This document shows, one piece after another, positions 34,759 through 42,830 of a DNA stretch of 64,000 nucleotides. The notes below the pieces were generated by a model, which ran no database searches, had not been told where the DNA came from, and saw nothing but the letters and a program-made list of their open reading frames with translations. The stretch covers positions 868,001-932,000 of the forward strand of contig NZ_CP082945.1 of assembly GCF_019933235.1 (NCBI RefSeq), written 5' to 3'. The position numbers were made by a program, and so were the translations under genes. This DNA is from Streptomyces angustmyceticus. GTDB taxonomy: Bacteria > Actinomycetota > Actinomycetes > Streptomycetales > Streptomycetaceae. Position 1 is the first letter of the stretch, and every line of letters starts with the position of its first letter.

Positions 34759-36009
34759 TCAGGCCCGCACCAGCGGGTCGGAGAGCGGGCCCGCGTCCAG
34801 GGCGGACAGCACGCCGGCCAGGTCGACGGCGTTGCTCTCCGGGCCGCGGCACACCCCCAGGCAGACCGGGCCGGCCGAACCGCCCATCCTCCGGACGAAC
34901 GGGGTGAGCACCACCCGCGGGCCGATCTCCACGACATGGCTGGGGGTCTCCTGGTCGAGGAGCTGCCGTGCCGCGTCGGCGAACCGGACCGGGGCGGTGA
35001 TCTGCCGGCTCCAGTAGGGCGCGTACAGGGGCTGGGTGGTGAGCCTGCCGTGGACGGTGGAGTAGTAGGGCAGCTGCGGGGCGCTGCCGGGCAGCCGGCG
35101 GGCGACCGCCTCGAAGCGCGGCAGCATCGGCTCCATCAGCGGCGACTGGAAGGGGTGCGAGACCTCCAGCAGGGTGCAGCGGATGCCCCGTTCCTCCAGC
35201 CGGACGCGGACCCGTTCGAGGCCGGCGCGCTCCCCGGACAGCACGGTCGCGCGGGCGGCGTTGACCGCGCCGATCACGACGCCCGGCTCGCCCGCGATCG
35301 CCTCGGTCGCCTCGTAGGGCGCGGCGCAGGTGGCCATCATGCCGCCGTCCGAGGACGGCAGGTACTGCATGAACGCCCCGCGCAGGGCGACGAGCCGGGC
35401 GGCGTCGGCCAGCGGCAGGGCCCCGGCGGCGGTGGCCGCGGCGTACTCGCCGATGCCGTGGCCGAGCACCGCGACCGGCCGTACCCCGGCCTCCTCCAGG
35501 GTGCGGGCGAGGGCGTACTGCACGGCGAACAGCGCGGGCTGGGTGAACGCGGTCCGGTGGATGCGGCGGTCGCCGCTGAGGATGAGGTCGACGACGGAGC
35601 GGCCGGTGTAGGGGCGCAGGACGTCGGCGGCCTCGTCGAGGTAGCCGCGGTAGCCGGTGGAGTGCATGTACAGGCCGGCGGTCATCCCGGGGTGCTGGCA
35701 GCCCTGGCCGGTGAAGACGAAGGCGGCGCGGATGCGCCGGCCGCCGCAGGGCCGGATGTCGCGGAGCTGGAGGTAGCGGGTGAGTTCCCGGACGGTGGGG
35801 TAGTCCCAGATGTCGGTGGGGTCGATCAGCGGCCCGAACTCCTCCTCGATGTCGCCGTAGAGGCTGAGCGCCGCCACCGAGTCCAGCCCGTACTCCGCGA
35901 AGGCGACGTCGGCCGCGACGGGCCGGCCGAGGTAGTGCCGCAGGCGCGCGGTGAGCCAGCCCTCGTAGTCCGGTTCGTTCGGCGGGGTGGACGGGGGCGT
36001 GCGGTGCAT
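34759..36009 (-). CDS. ACP-acyltransferase fusion with degenerate AT active site
   Basis: The 416-residue protein has an N-terminal carrier domain (about 10-85; EYGLDSVAALSL, Ser44). An acyltransferase-fold domain spans about 93-390 and begins FVFTGQGCQHPGM. The AT nucleophile elbow reads GHGIGE (183-188) instead of GHSxGE, and the catalytic His position in SHPFQS is Gln288. Both catalytic residues are therefore replaced, while the overall fold segments are retained. The carrier serine is intact. I infer that the ACP carries the special starter unit made by the flanking acyl-AMP ligase and dehydrogenase, and that the AT fold is a docking scaffold. The ATG at 36009 follows GGAGCC. Confidence 0.85.
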   Translation of the reverse strand: MHRTPPSTPPNEPDYEGWLTARLRHYLGRPVAADVAFAEYGLDSVAALSLYGDIEEEFGPLIDPTDIWDYPTVRELTRYLQLRDIRPCGGRRIRAAFVFTGQGCQHPGMTAGLYMHSTGYRGYLDEAADVLRPYTGRSVVDLILSGDRRIHRTAFTQPALFAVQYALARTLEEAGVRPVAVLGHGIGEYAAATAAGALPLADAARLVALRGAFMQYLPSSDGGMMATCAAPYEATEAIAGEPGVVIGAVNAARATVLSGERAGLERVRVRLEERGIRCTLLEVSHPFQSPLMEPMLPRFEAVARRLPGSAPQLPYYSTVHGRLTTQPLYAPYWSRQITAPVRFADAARQLLDQETPSHVVEIGPRVVLTPFVRRMGGSAGPVCLGVCRGPESNAVDLAGVLSALDAGPLSDPLVRA

Positions 36010-36067
36010 GGCGGGCTCCTCGGGACGGGGTCGGGTGCGTCGGTACGGCGACGGGGTGCGCGGGTGG

Positions 36068-37780
36068 TCAGGCCAGCGCGGATCCGTACAGGTCGTAGCT
36101 GCGGCGGCCGTGGAGCCTGGCCAGCACCTCGGCCAGGACGCGTTCCTCGTCGGCGGCCGGGCGGTCGGGCAGCGGCAGGCCCAGGCGGCGGCCGAGGCGG
36201 TAGAGCGCGGCGGTCGCCCAGGCCGGGTCGGCGAGGAAGGCGTCGGTGCCGGCGCGCTGTTCGTGCCACACGCCCAGGCAGGCGGCCGCGGTCAGCACCA
36301 GGGAGTAGCGGTCGGCCAGGCCGAAGGCGTGCGGGCTGGCGAGCGCCTTGCGGTCGTCGGGGGCGATGTCGGTGAACGCCTTGCGCAGGTCGGCGAGTTC
36401 GCTGGTGAAGGCGCGGGCGAGGAACCGCAGGGTGCCGCCGTCCCGGGACGCGTCCGCGGCGCCCTCCAGCCGGTCGGTGCAGGCCACCAGGGTCGCGGCG
36501 AGCGGATCGCCGTCGCCCAGCAGCGCCGGCTGCGAGAGGTCCAGCGGCGGCAGTCCGTCGTGGACGCGGAACAGCGCGGCCGGGGCCTCGGGGTCGGCGA
36601 ACCAGGCGTTGCGGGCGAAGTACGGCAGCTGCGGCAGCAGGCTGACCTGCCGGCCGGCGCTGCCGGCGTGCCCGAGCGAGGTGACCGGCAGGTCCCGCAG
36701 CTGCTTTTGGAACATCGCGTACGCGCCCGCCTCGGCGAAGGTCGCCTTGCCCAGCACCGCCGACATCTCGTCCATGGACTCGGCCAGCAGCTTGGGGGCC
36801 TGGTAGGCGGCAGCGGCGGCGTAGGCGCTCATCTGGCGGGGCAGCAGGTGCAGCGCCCGGGTGGCGACGGCGGCCAGGCAGTCGCCGAGCAGCAGGTCGA
36901 GGAACGCGCCGGTCAGCACGTCCCGTACGTGCCGTACGTCGAGCGAGGAGCGGCCGTCGGCGCGGCGCCGGGTGGCGAACTGGGCGACGGTGCGCAGCGC
37001 GGTGTCGGCGCCGGAGAGCACGATGGACGGGATCAGGCCCCGGATGACGAGGGAGGAGCGCAGGCTCAGTTCGTAGCCGTCGCCGAGGGAGCCGACCAGT
37101 GCCTCGTGCGGGACGGTGCAGTCGGTGATGCTCAGTCCGCTGAAGTCGGTGCTGCGCATGCCGTTGGTGGCGCGGCGGCCCAGGTTGCGCACCCGCCCCG
37201 CGGGCAGCCGGTCGCGGTCGAGCAGCAGCACCGAGTGGGTGCGGCCCCTGGTCTCGCCGGTGCGGGCGAACACCACCAGTCCCGCGGAGCGGGCGGCGTT
37301 GGCGATGACGGACTTGCTGCCGTGCAGCCGGTAGCCCTCCGCGACCGGCTCGGCGGCGAACTCCTCGCGGACGAAGGCGTTGCCGTGGGCGACCTCGTGC
37401 CGGGCGACCGCGATCCGGCGGCCGCCGAGCAGCAGCCGGGCGGCCAGCGCGCACTGCTCGTCCGTGCCCCCGGTCCACACCGGGACGGCCGCGAAGAAGC
37501 AGTTGAGTCCGTAGCCGAAGCCCAGGGAGGCGTCGCGGCGGAAGACCGGGCGCAGCACCCGGCCCAGGACGTCCATCCGCGCCAGCCGCCCGCCGTGGCG
37601 CTCGGGCACGAACTCGGCGTCGAAGGCGAAGGAGTCCAGCACCGCTTCGGCCGCCGCCGGTGCCCGGCCCGCGGAGTCCGCGGCGAGCAGGGCGTCCTGG
37701 CCGCACGGGTTGCCGGGGTCGTCCAGGGGACCGAAGGCGGCCTCCAGCCGGTCGATGCGGTCCTGTGCCGGGGCGCTCAC
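36068..37780 (-). CDS. Acyl-CoA/acyl-ACP dehydrogenase-like flavoprotein
   Basis: The 570-residue protein has the acyl-CoA dehydrogenase layout. An N-terminal helical domain comes first, then a beta domain (GYRLHGSKSVIANAARSAGLVVFART, MRSTDFSGLSI), then a C-terminal helical domain, followed by an unusually long extra helical region of about 150 residues. It should introduce a 2,3-double bond into an acyl thioester, probably on the ACP of the neighbouring fusion. The catalytic base could not be placed by eye. The GTG start overlaps the acyl-AMP ligase stop (GTGA). Confidence 0.8.
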   Translation of the reverse strand: MSAPAQDRIDRLEAAFGPLDDPGNPCGQDALLAADSAGRAPAAAEAVLDSFAFDAEFVPERHGGRLARMDVLGRVLRPVFRRDASLGFGYGLNCFFAAVPVWTGGTDEQCALAARLLLGGRRIAVARHEVAHGNAFVREEFAAEPVAEGYRLHGSKSVIANAARSAGLVVFARTGETRGRTHSVLLLDRDRLPAGRVRNLGRRATNGMRSTDFSGLSITDCTVPHEALVGSLGDGYELSLRSSLVIRGLIPSIVLSGADTALRTVAQFATRRRADGRSSLDVRHVRDVLTGAFLDLLLGDCLAAVATRALHLLPRQMSAYAAAAAYQAPKLLAESMDEMSAVLGKATFAEAGAYAMFQKQLRDLPVTSLGHAGSAGRQVSLLPQLPYFARNAWFADPEAPAALFRVHDGLPPLDLSQPALLGDGDPLAATLVACTDRLEGAADASRDGGTLRFLARAFTSELADLRKAFTDIAPDDRKALASPHAFGLADRYSLVLTAAACLGVWHEQRAGTDAFLADPAWATAALYRLGRRLGLPLPDRPAADEERVLAEVLARLHGRRSYDLYGSALA

Positions 37781-39519
37781 CGCGGGCTCCCGGCCGGCAG
37801 CAGTTCCTGGACCTCGGGGTCGATCCGCTGGTGCAGCGGCCGCAGCTCGCCCTGGAGGAACAGCCGGCGCATCGCGGCGCGTTCGACCTTGCCGCTGGTG
37901 GTGCGGCGGACCGTACCGGGCCGCACCAGCAGTACCGCCCCGGCCCGGACGTCGTACTCGTCGGTGAGGGCCGCGCCGACCGCGGAGGTGAGCGCGGCCA
38001 GGTCGGTGTCGTAGCGGCTGCCGGGGCGCAGCTCCTGGACGACGACGACGCGTTCGCGTTCGCCGGGGACCACGAAGGCGGTGGCGGCGCCGAACAGGGC
38101 GCTCAGGCGCTGGACGGTGGTCTCCAGGTCCTGCGGATAGAGGTTGCGGCCGGCCACCACGATCATGTCCTTGAGCCGGCCGGTCACATACAGCCGGCCG
38201 TCCTCGCGGGTGCCGAGGTCGCCGGTGCGCAGGTGGCCGCCCTGGCCGGCCGCGGTGGTGCCGTCAAAGGCGGCGGCGGTCTCGGCGGGGCGGCGCCAGT
38301 AGCCGCGGGCGACGCTGTCGCCGCGCAGCCAGATCTCGCCGATGCGGCCGTCGGGGAGCGGCCTGCGGGTGGCCGGGTCGACGATGAGCAGGGTGCCGTC
38401 GGCGGGTTCGCCGCAGTCGGCGAGCAGGCGGCGCGGCGCGTCCTCGGCGGGGGCCCGCAGCTCGTGCGTCTCCAGGGCGGCGGCGTCGGCGGTCAGTTCG
38501 CGGCGCTCGGTGCCGGCCGGGGCGCCGGAGACCAGCAGGGTCGCCTCGGCCAGGCCGTAGCAGGGGGTGAGCACCCCGGGGCGCAGGCCGGCCGGGGCGA
38601 AGCGTTCGGCGAAGGCGCGCAGGGTGGCCGGGCGCACCGGCTCGCCGCCGCTGACCGCGATCTCCCATCCGGACAGGTCCAGGCCGGCGAGCTGTTCGTC
38701 GGTGACCCGCCGCACGCACAGGTCGTAGGCGAAGTCCGGGGCGCCGCTGACGGTGACGTGGTGCTGCCCGATCGCCTCCAGCCAGCGCGCGGGGCGGCGG
38801 ACGAACGCCTCGGGCGAGAGCAGCACGCTGCTGCCGCCGAGCCACAGCGGGTGCAGCAACTGGCCGATCAGGCCCATGTCGTGGTGGAAGGGCAGCCAGC
38901 CGCCGAGGCGGGCGCCGGGCGGGGTGTGCAGCACCCGGCTGATCGCCCGCTGGTTGGCGAGGAGGTTGTCGTGGGTGACGATCACGCCGCGGGGTTCGCG
39001 GGTGGAGCCGGAGGTGTACTGGAGGAAGGCGACCGTGTCGCCCCGCAGATCCGGCTCCTGCCAGGTCCCGGACGCGGGGACGACCTCGGTGGCGAGGCAG
39101 GGGATGTGGCCGTGGCCGTGCCGGGCGAGCAGCCGGGAGACGTCCGGTGCGCCGGCACCGTCGGCCAGCGCGAGGAGGGGCGCGGCGTCCTTGACGATGC
39201 CGGCGAGGCGGGCTTCGAGGTGGCCGCGCCCGTCGGGCGGCGGCACGGGGACGGCGAGTGCGCCGGCGTAGAGGCAGGCCAGGAAGCTGATGGCGAACAG
39301 CCGGCGGTCGCTGTGCACGACCAGCACCCGCTCGCCGGCGGCGCCGCGCTCCTGCAGCCAGCCGGCGAGGCGGCGGGCGCCCTCGTCCAGCGCACGGTAG
39401 GTCACCACTTCGGGCCGGGCCCGGCCCTCGTATTCGGGCAGCACGATCAGCGCTTCCCGGTCGGGCGTCTGGGCGGCCCTGGAGCGGACGAGCTGGGCGA
39501 AGTCGTGGTTGCCGTTCAA
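37777..39519 (-). CDS. Fatty acyl-AMP ligase (FAAL-like)
   Basis: The 580-residue adenylating enzyme has the P-loop-like YTSGSTREPRG, the FAAL-typical GWLPFHHDMGLIG, the adenine site CYGLAEATLLVS and the hinge TGDLG...GRLKDMIVVAGRNLYPQDLE. It activates a free acid as acyl-AMP for direct transfer to an ACP, most likely the ACP domain encoded two genes downstream. The TTG start at 39519 is chosen because GGAGGGGGAGG precedes it and the first strand of the domain follows at once; longer frames contain no matching sequence. It is coupled to the dehydrogenase gene. Confidence 0.9.
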   Translation of the reverse strand: MNGNHDFAQLVRSRAAQTPDREALIVLPEYEGRARPEVVTYRALDEGARRLAGWLQERGAAGERVLVVHSDRRLFAISFLACLYAGALAVPVPPPDGRGHLEARLAGIVKDAAPLLALADGAGAPDVSRLLARHGHGHIPCLATEVVPASGTWQEPDLRGDTVAFLQYTSGSTREPRGVIVTHDNLLANQRAISRVLHTPPGARLGGWLPFHHDMGLIGQLLHPLWLGGSSVLLSPEAFVRRPARWLEAIGQHHVTVSGAPDFAYDLCVRRVTDEQLAGLDLSGWEIAVSGGEPVRPATLRAFAERFAPAGLRPGVLTPCYGLAEATLLVSGAPAGTERRELTADAAALETHELRAPAEDAPRRLLADCGEPADGTLLIVDPATRRPLPDGRIGEIWLRGDSVARGYWRRPAETAAAFDGTTAAGQGGHLRTGDLGTREDGRLYVTGRLKDMIVVAGRNLYPQDLETTVQRLSALFGAATAFVVPGERERVVVVQELRPGSRYDTDLAALTSAVGAALTDEYDVRAGAVLLVRPGTVRRTTSGKVERAAMRRLFLQGELRPLHQRIDPEVQELLPAGSPR

Positions 39520-39649
39520 CGCCTCCCCCTCCCATGTCGTGGTGGACGGGCCCCGGTCGGCCCCTGCGGCGGTGCGGTGCGGGCGCCGGGCGCGGCCCCG
39601 CCGGCGGGGTGCGGGTGCCGGTGGTGCGGTGCGCGCGGCGGCCGCGGGG

Positions 39650-39841
39650 TCATGGCGTGGACCAGCCGACGGGTGCGCGGCGCGCGCGGCTCCATCCGGC
39701 GCGGGGCACCGGCGGTTCACCGGGCGCGGGTGCGGCGGTCTCGCCGGCACGCAGCACGGCGAGCAACACTGCGGTGACGGCGGCGAGTTCGGCCTTGTCC
39801 GGTCTCCCCCGGACCACGGTGAACCGTATGTCGTTGGCCAT
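39650..39841 (-). CDS. accE: Acyl-CoA carboxylase epsilon subunit
   Basis: The 63-residue protein has the epsilon-subunit pattern: an N-terminal strand FTVVRGRPDKAELAAVTAVLLAVL, a linker, and a C-terminal WSRARRAPVGWSTP, like the Trp-rich tail of AccE/PccE. It binds the alpha-beta carboxylase and boosts activity, presumably that of the beta subunit at 26510. No ribosome site precedes the ATG at 39841. A SARP box and -10 end 6 bases before it, so the message is probably leaderless. It starts the operon that runs to the PPTase. Confidence 0.78.
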   Translation of the reverse strand: MANDIRFTVVRGRPDKAELAAVTAVLLAVLRAGETAAPAPGEPPVPRAGWSRARRAPVGWSTP

Positions 39842-39847
39842 GTCCGC

Positions 39848-39879
39848 AGGATGCGCCGGGTCGCTCGAAGGGCGCTCGG
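39848..39879 (-). promoter_or_regulatory. SARP box and -10 of the accE-FAAL operon
   Basis: On the minus strand CCGAGCG (39879-39873) and TCGAGCG (39868-39862) repeat at 11 bp, and CATCCT (39853-39848) follows after exactly 8 bases. Six bases separate it from the ATG at 39841. The second heptad is the canonical ActII-ORF4 sequence. Confidence 0.68.
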
Positions 39880-39926
39880 GTCCGCCCGGGAAGATCGCTA
39901 TACGCGGGCCGTCCGGGGCGGGAACG

Positions 39927-39962
39927 GCCGGAGCCGAGGACCGGTGGGTCCTCGGCTCCGGC
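39927..39962 (-). terminator. Terminator after the ABM monooxygenase gene
   Basis: GCCGGAGCCGAGGACC (39927-39942) pairs perfectly with GGTCCTCGGCTCCGGC (39947-39962) around a 4-base loop. This 16-bp perfect stem lies 20 bp after the ABM gene stop and separates that operon from the SARP-driven accE operon. Confidence 0.78.
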
Positions 39963-39981
39963 GGTGCGCGCGGGTGCGGCG

Positions 39982-40611
39982 TCAGCCGATGACGCGCTGG
40001 TAGGCCATGTGCACGGTCCGTTCGGTGGTGACGTCGGCGATCTCGGAGACGTCCCTGAGCCGGTCGCCGGCCCGCGGGTCCGCCAGCGCGGAGACGCAGG
40101 CGTCGCCGTCGCGCCACCACGACAGCCCGACATAGGTCGTGGGACTGAGGGTGGAGCGCAGCAGGTCGCTGCCGCCGAAGCCGTCGAGCCGGGCCCAGCG
40201 GTGGGTCAGCTCCCTGAAGCGGCGCTCGAACTCGTCGCCGGAGCCGCGGACCCTGGCGTGGAGGAGGACGACGTCCGCGTCGCCGACGGCGGCGTCGTCG
40301 TGGAGCGTCCGCCCCACGCTGACGGCCTGGTCGGCCTCGGTCTCCACCAGCGCCCCGAGGCGGCGCACCCGGTCGAGGAAGGTGTCGTCGTGGACCACGT
40401 CCAGAAAGTCCCGCAGGCTGCGCCAGTGCCCCAGGTGCACATACCGCTGCGGCTGTTCGACGAGCCGGACGGTCACCAGGAAGTCGAAACCCCGCTGGCG
40501 GCGCAGGAACTGGGAGTGCTCGTGGAACTCCCGCTCGAACTTTCCGGTGTCGCCCTTGACGCGGAACCGGTTGATGACGGTGACGGGCCCGTTGAGGTCA
40601 CGTCCGGGCAT
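39982..40611 (-). CDS. Didomain antibiotic biosynthesis monooxygenase (ABM) protein
   Basis: The 209-residue protein contains two ferredoxin-like ABM repeats: VTVINRFRVKGDTGKFERE with YVHLGHWRSLRDFL, and VVLLHARVRGSGDEFERRF with TYVGLSWWRDGDACV. Cofactor-free ABM enzymes of the ActVA-Orf6/SnoaB type oxidise anthrones to quinones in aromatic polyketide pathways. That is the likely role, though some didomain members act as cyclases. It overlaps the aromatase/cyclase gene by 14 bp, and a strong terminator follows. Confidence 0.82.
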   Translation of the reverse strand: MPGRDLNGPVTVINRFRVKGDTGKFEREFHEHSQFLRRQRGFDFLVTVRLVEQPQRYVHLGHWRSLRDFLDVVHDDTFLDRVRRLGALVETEADQAVSVGRTLHDDAAVGDADVVLLHARVRGSGDEFERRFRELTHRWARLDGFGGSDLLRSTLSPTTYVGLSWWRDGDACVSALADPRAGDRLRDVSEIADVTTERTVHMAYQRVIG

Positions 40612-41569
40612 GTGCTTCCTCCGCGAACTGCTTGGCGTGGCGCAATGTGGTCGAGCTGTTGGTCCCCAGCGCCCTGCGCACCAGGGTGCGGGCCTCTTCG
40701 AGCGTCGCCCCGGGCCCGAGTGTCTGGCGCACCCCCTCCGGATCGAGGGTGACGGTGTGCCAGGAGGTGGCGGTGACGCCGGTGCCGTGCGGCGTGATCT
40801 CCCAGCGGCCGGTGTGGCCCGCCATGGCGACGGGCACCCGCAGCTGCTTGTAGACGATCTCCGCGCGGTCGGCGAAGCAGATCCGCACGGACGTGGTGTT
40901 GTGGGTGGAGCCGTCGGGGCTTCGGGTGTCCATGTCCAGGTGCTGGAGGCCCGGTTCGTCCTCGGTGAGCCGGAGCCGCGCCACGTGCGGCAGGCGCTCG
41001 GGCCACCGGTCGGCGCGGTCGAGGAAGGCGAAGACGTCGGCGGCGGCGCCGTCGATCTCCACCGAGTCGCTGAACGTGAACGTGGTCTCCCCGCGCCGGC
41101 CGGCGAGTTCGGCGGCGTTCTTCAGCGCCGCCAGTTCGGCGCGGCTGTTGCGGTCGACCGCCTGCTCGATGAGGGCGACGGCGGCCGGGTCGTCGCCGAC
41201 GGCACGGTAGTCGTGCAGCAGCATCACCCGGCAGCCGCCGTCGTCGTCGGGCATGATCCGCCAGGTGCCGCCCATCGACGCCACCGGCGCGGCGGAGACC
41301 ACCTGGCGGAAGGTGATGGTGTGGGCGGCGGGGTCGAGGGTGCGGCGGGAGGTCCAGTCGCGCACCTCGCCGTTGGCGAACGCCCAGAGGTGCAGGAGCT
41401 GTTCGCCGCGGGCCTCCTCCAGCACCTCGACGTGCACGGTCGGCCCGAAGACCTGCGGCCAGGCGGTGACGTCGGCGACCAGGTCGTAGACGGTGCCGGG
41501 CGGGGCGGCGACCGTGACGGTGTGCTCGGTGACATGGGTTGTGCCGGTGGTGGTGACGGTCGGCGCCAC
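40598..41569 (-). CDS. Didomain aromatase/cyclase (SRPBCC, DpsF/TcmN-like)
   Basis: The 323-residue protein has two START/SRPBCC domains. The first (about 12-150) opens with HTVTVAAPPGTVYDLVADV and WPQVFGPTVHVEVLE. The second (about 165-310) opens with SVEIDGAAADVFAFLDRADRWPERLPHV. Two-domain ARO/CYCs direct first-ring cyclisation and aromatisation of the nascent polyketide. A GTG start at 41569 follows GAAGGGAAGG. It is the only aromatase found, and no act-type C9 ketoreductase is evident, which bears on the folding pattern. Confidence 0.9.
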   Translation of the reverse strand: MAPTVTTTGTTHVTEHTVTVAAPPGTVYDLVADVTAWPQVFGPTVHVEVLEEARGEQLLHLWAFANGEVRDWTSRRTLDPAAHTITFRQVVSAAPVASMGGTWRIMPDDDGGCRVMLLHDYRAVGDDPAAVALIEQAVDRNSRAELAALKNAAELAGRRGETTFTFSDSVEIDGAAADVFAFLDRADRWPERLPHVARLRLTEDEPGLQHLDMDTRSPDGSTHNTTSVRICFADRAEIVYKQLRVPVAMAGHTGRWEITPHGTGVTATSWHTVTLDPEGVRQTLGPGATLEEARTLVRRALGTNSSTTLRHAKQFAEEAHART

Positions 41570-41612
41570 GGCGGACCTTCCCTTCGATACGCGCCGCGCA
41601 GGCGGCGGCAGC

Positions 41613-41644
41613 AGACTGGCAGGGGGGACTTGAGCGGGGCTGGA
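41613..41644 (-). promoter_or_regulatory. SARP box upstream of aromatase/cyclase
   Basis: On the minus strand TCCAGCC (41644-41638) and TCAAGTC (41633-41627) repeat at 11 bp. After exactly 8 bases comes CAGTCT (41618-41613), with the same CANNNT form as the accE -10. A 44-base leader with a ribosome site follows. Confidence 0.5.
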
Positions 41645-41732
41645 GCGCGGGTCGGACGGCGCCCGGACCGGCGGCGCACCGGTCCGGGGGCCGAGGGGCG
41701 GCGGCCGGCCGGGGACCACCCGCCGGGCGGGC

Positions 41733-42773
41733 TCAGGCCGTTGCCCAGGCGGGCCGGTCGCAGATCTCCACCACGGCGGCGCCCCAGCTGTAGCCGGCGC
41801 CGACGCCGATGAGCACGACCCGGTCGCCGGGCCCGGCCCGGCCCGAGGTGACGAGGTGGTCCAGGCCCGCGAACTGGTCACCGGCGCCGAGGTGGCCGAC
41901 GGTGCGGCTCCACTCCCAGGTGGTGCGGGCCGGATCGATGCCGTAGGGCCGGTAGTAGATGGCCTCCAGCCGGCGGCGGCCGAAGTGCGGCAGCACCACC
42001 CACTCCGCCTCGGCCAGCTCCAGGTCCGCGTCCGCCAGGGCCTGTTTGACCACGGTGCGCTGGCCGGCGTTGGCGCGGCTGATCGCGAAGGACATCCCGA
42101 CCCGGCCGACGAAGGCGCGCTTGGCCTCCTCGAAGTCGACCGGGGTGCGGTGGCTGAAGGGGGCCGGGCCGAAGGGTTCGTCGCCGCGGTGCATCGGCTC
42201 CAGTTCGGGGTCGGCGAGCAGCGCCAGCGACCGCAGCCGGGCGAAGCCGCCCTGCCGGGAGAGCACCAGGGCGCTAGCGCCGTCGGCGTAGGGGGTGCCG
42301 GGGTCGGTGCGCCAGCGGTCGATGCCGGGCGCGCAGAACCGGTCGGCGGCGCTGAGCAGGGCGTCGCGGCGGCCCGCGGCCGCGGTGAGGTAGGAGGTGG
42401 CCAGGTCCAGGGCGGCCATCCCGCCGTTGGACATCTGCCGGATCTCGATCGCCGGGCAGGTGTTGCCGACCGCCTCGCGCTGGATGTACGAGGCGACCGG
42501 CCACAGGTCCTGGCCCTGGTGGTAGGTGTCGGCGTGCAGGATCAGCGCGATGTCGCCCGGGGCGGACGCGGCCCTGGCCAGAGCCTTGCGGGCGGCCGCC
42601 GCGCCCATCTCGGCGGCCGACTCGTCCGGCGAGTGGGCCACCGCCAGCATGCCGGTGGCCCGGGCCACCTGGGGCGGGCAGCTGCCGTCGGCGACGGCGT
42701 CGGCGATCGGTAAGGAGGAGGGCAGCCTGGTCGCGGTCCCCCGGATGAAGATGTCGTCCACTCGCACAGCCAC
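41733..42773 (-). CDS. KAS III-like acyltransferase with Ser in place of active-site Cys
   Basis: The 346-residue thiolase-fold protein resembles the KSIII-like starter enzymes of antibiotic pathways. The nucleophile position reads EIRQMSNGGMAALDLA: Ser115 stands where relatives have Cys. His263 (LPHFGRR) and Asp299 (GHLGAGDQ) would complete a Ser-His-Asp triad, as in the daunorubicin protein DpsC. It probably transfers a starter acyl group to the KS or an ACP rather than condensing. The GTG at 42773 is very close to CCAGGA; the GTG at 42767 may be the true start. Codon 21 is TTA (42711-42713), implying bldA dependence. Confidence 0.85.
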   Translation of the reverse strand: MAVRVDDIFIRGTATRLPSSLPIADAVADGSCPPQVARATGMLAVAHSPDESAAEMGAAAARKALARAASAPGDIALILHADTYHQGQDLWPVASYIQREAVGNTCPAIEIRQMSNGGMAALDLATSYLTAAAGRRDALLSAADRFCAPGIDRWRTDPGTPYADGASALVLSRQGGFARLRSLALLADPELEPMHRGDEPFGPAPFSHRTPVDFEEAKRAFVGRVGMSFAISRANAGQRTVVKQALADADLELAEAEWVVLPHFGRRRLEAIYYRPYGIDPARTTWEWSRTVGHLGAGDQFAGLDHLVTSGRAGPGDRVVLIGVGAGYSWGAAVVEICDRPAWATA

Positions 42774-42830
42774 TCCTGGAGTGTGGTTCGCGGCCGGCGC
42801 GGCCGCATGAGCGGCGGCCCGCCGGCGGGT

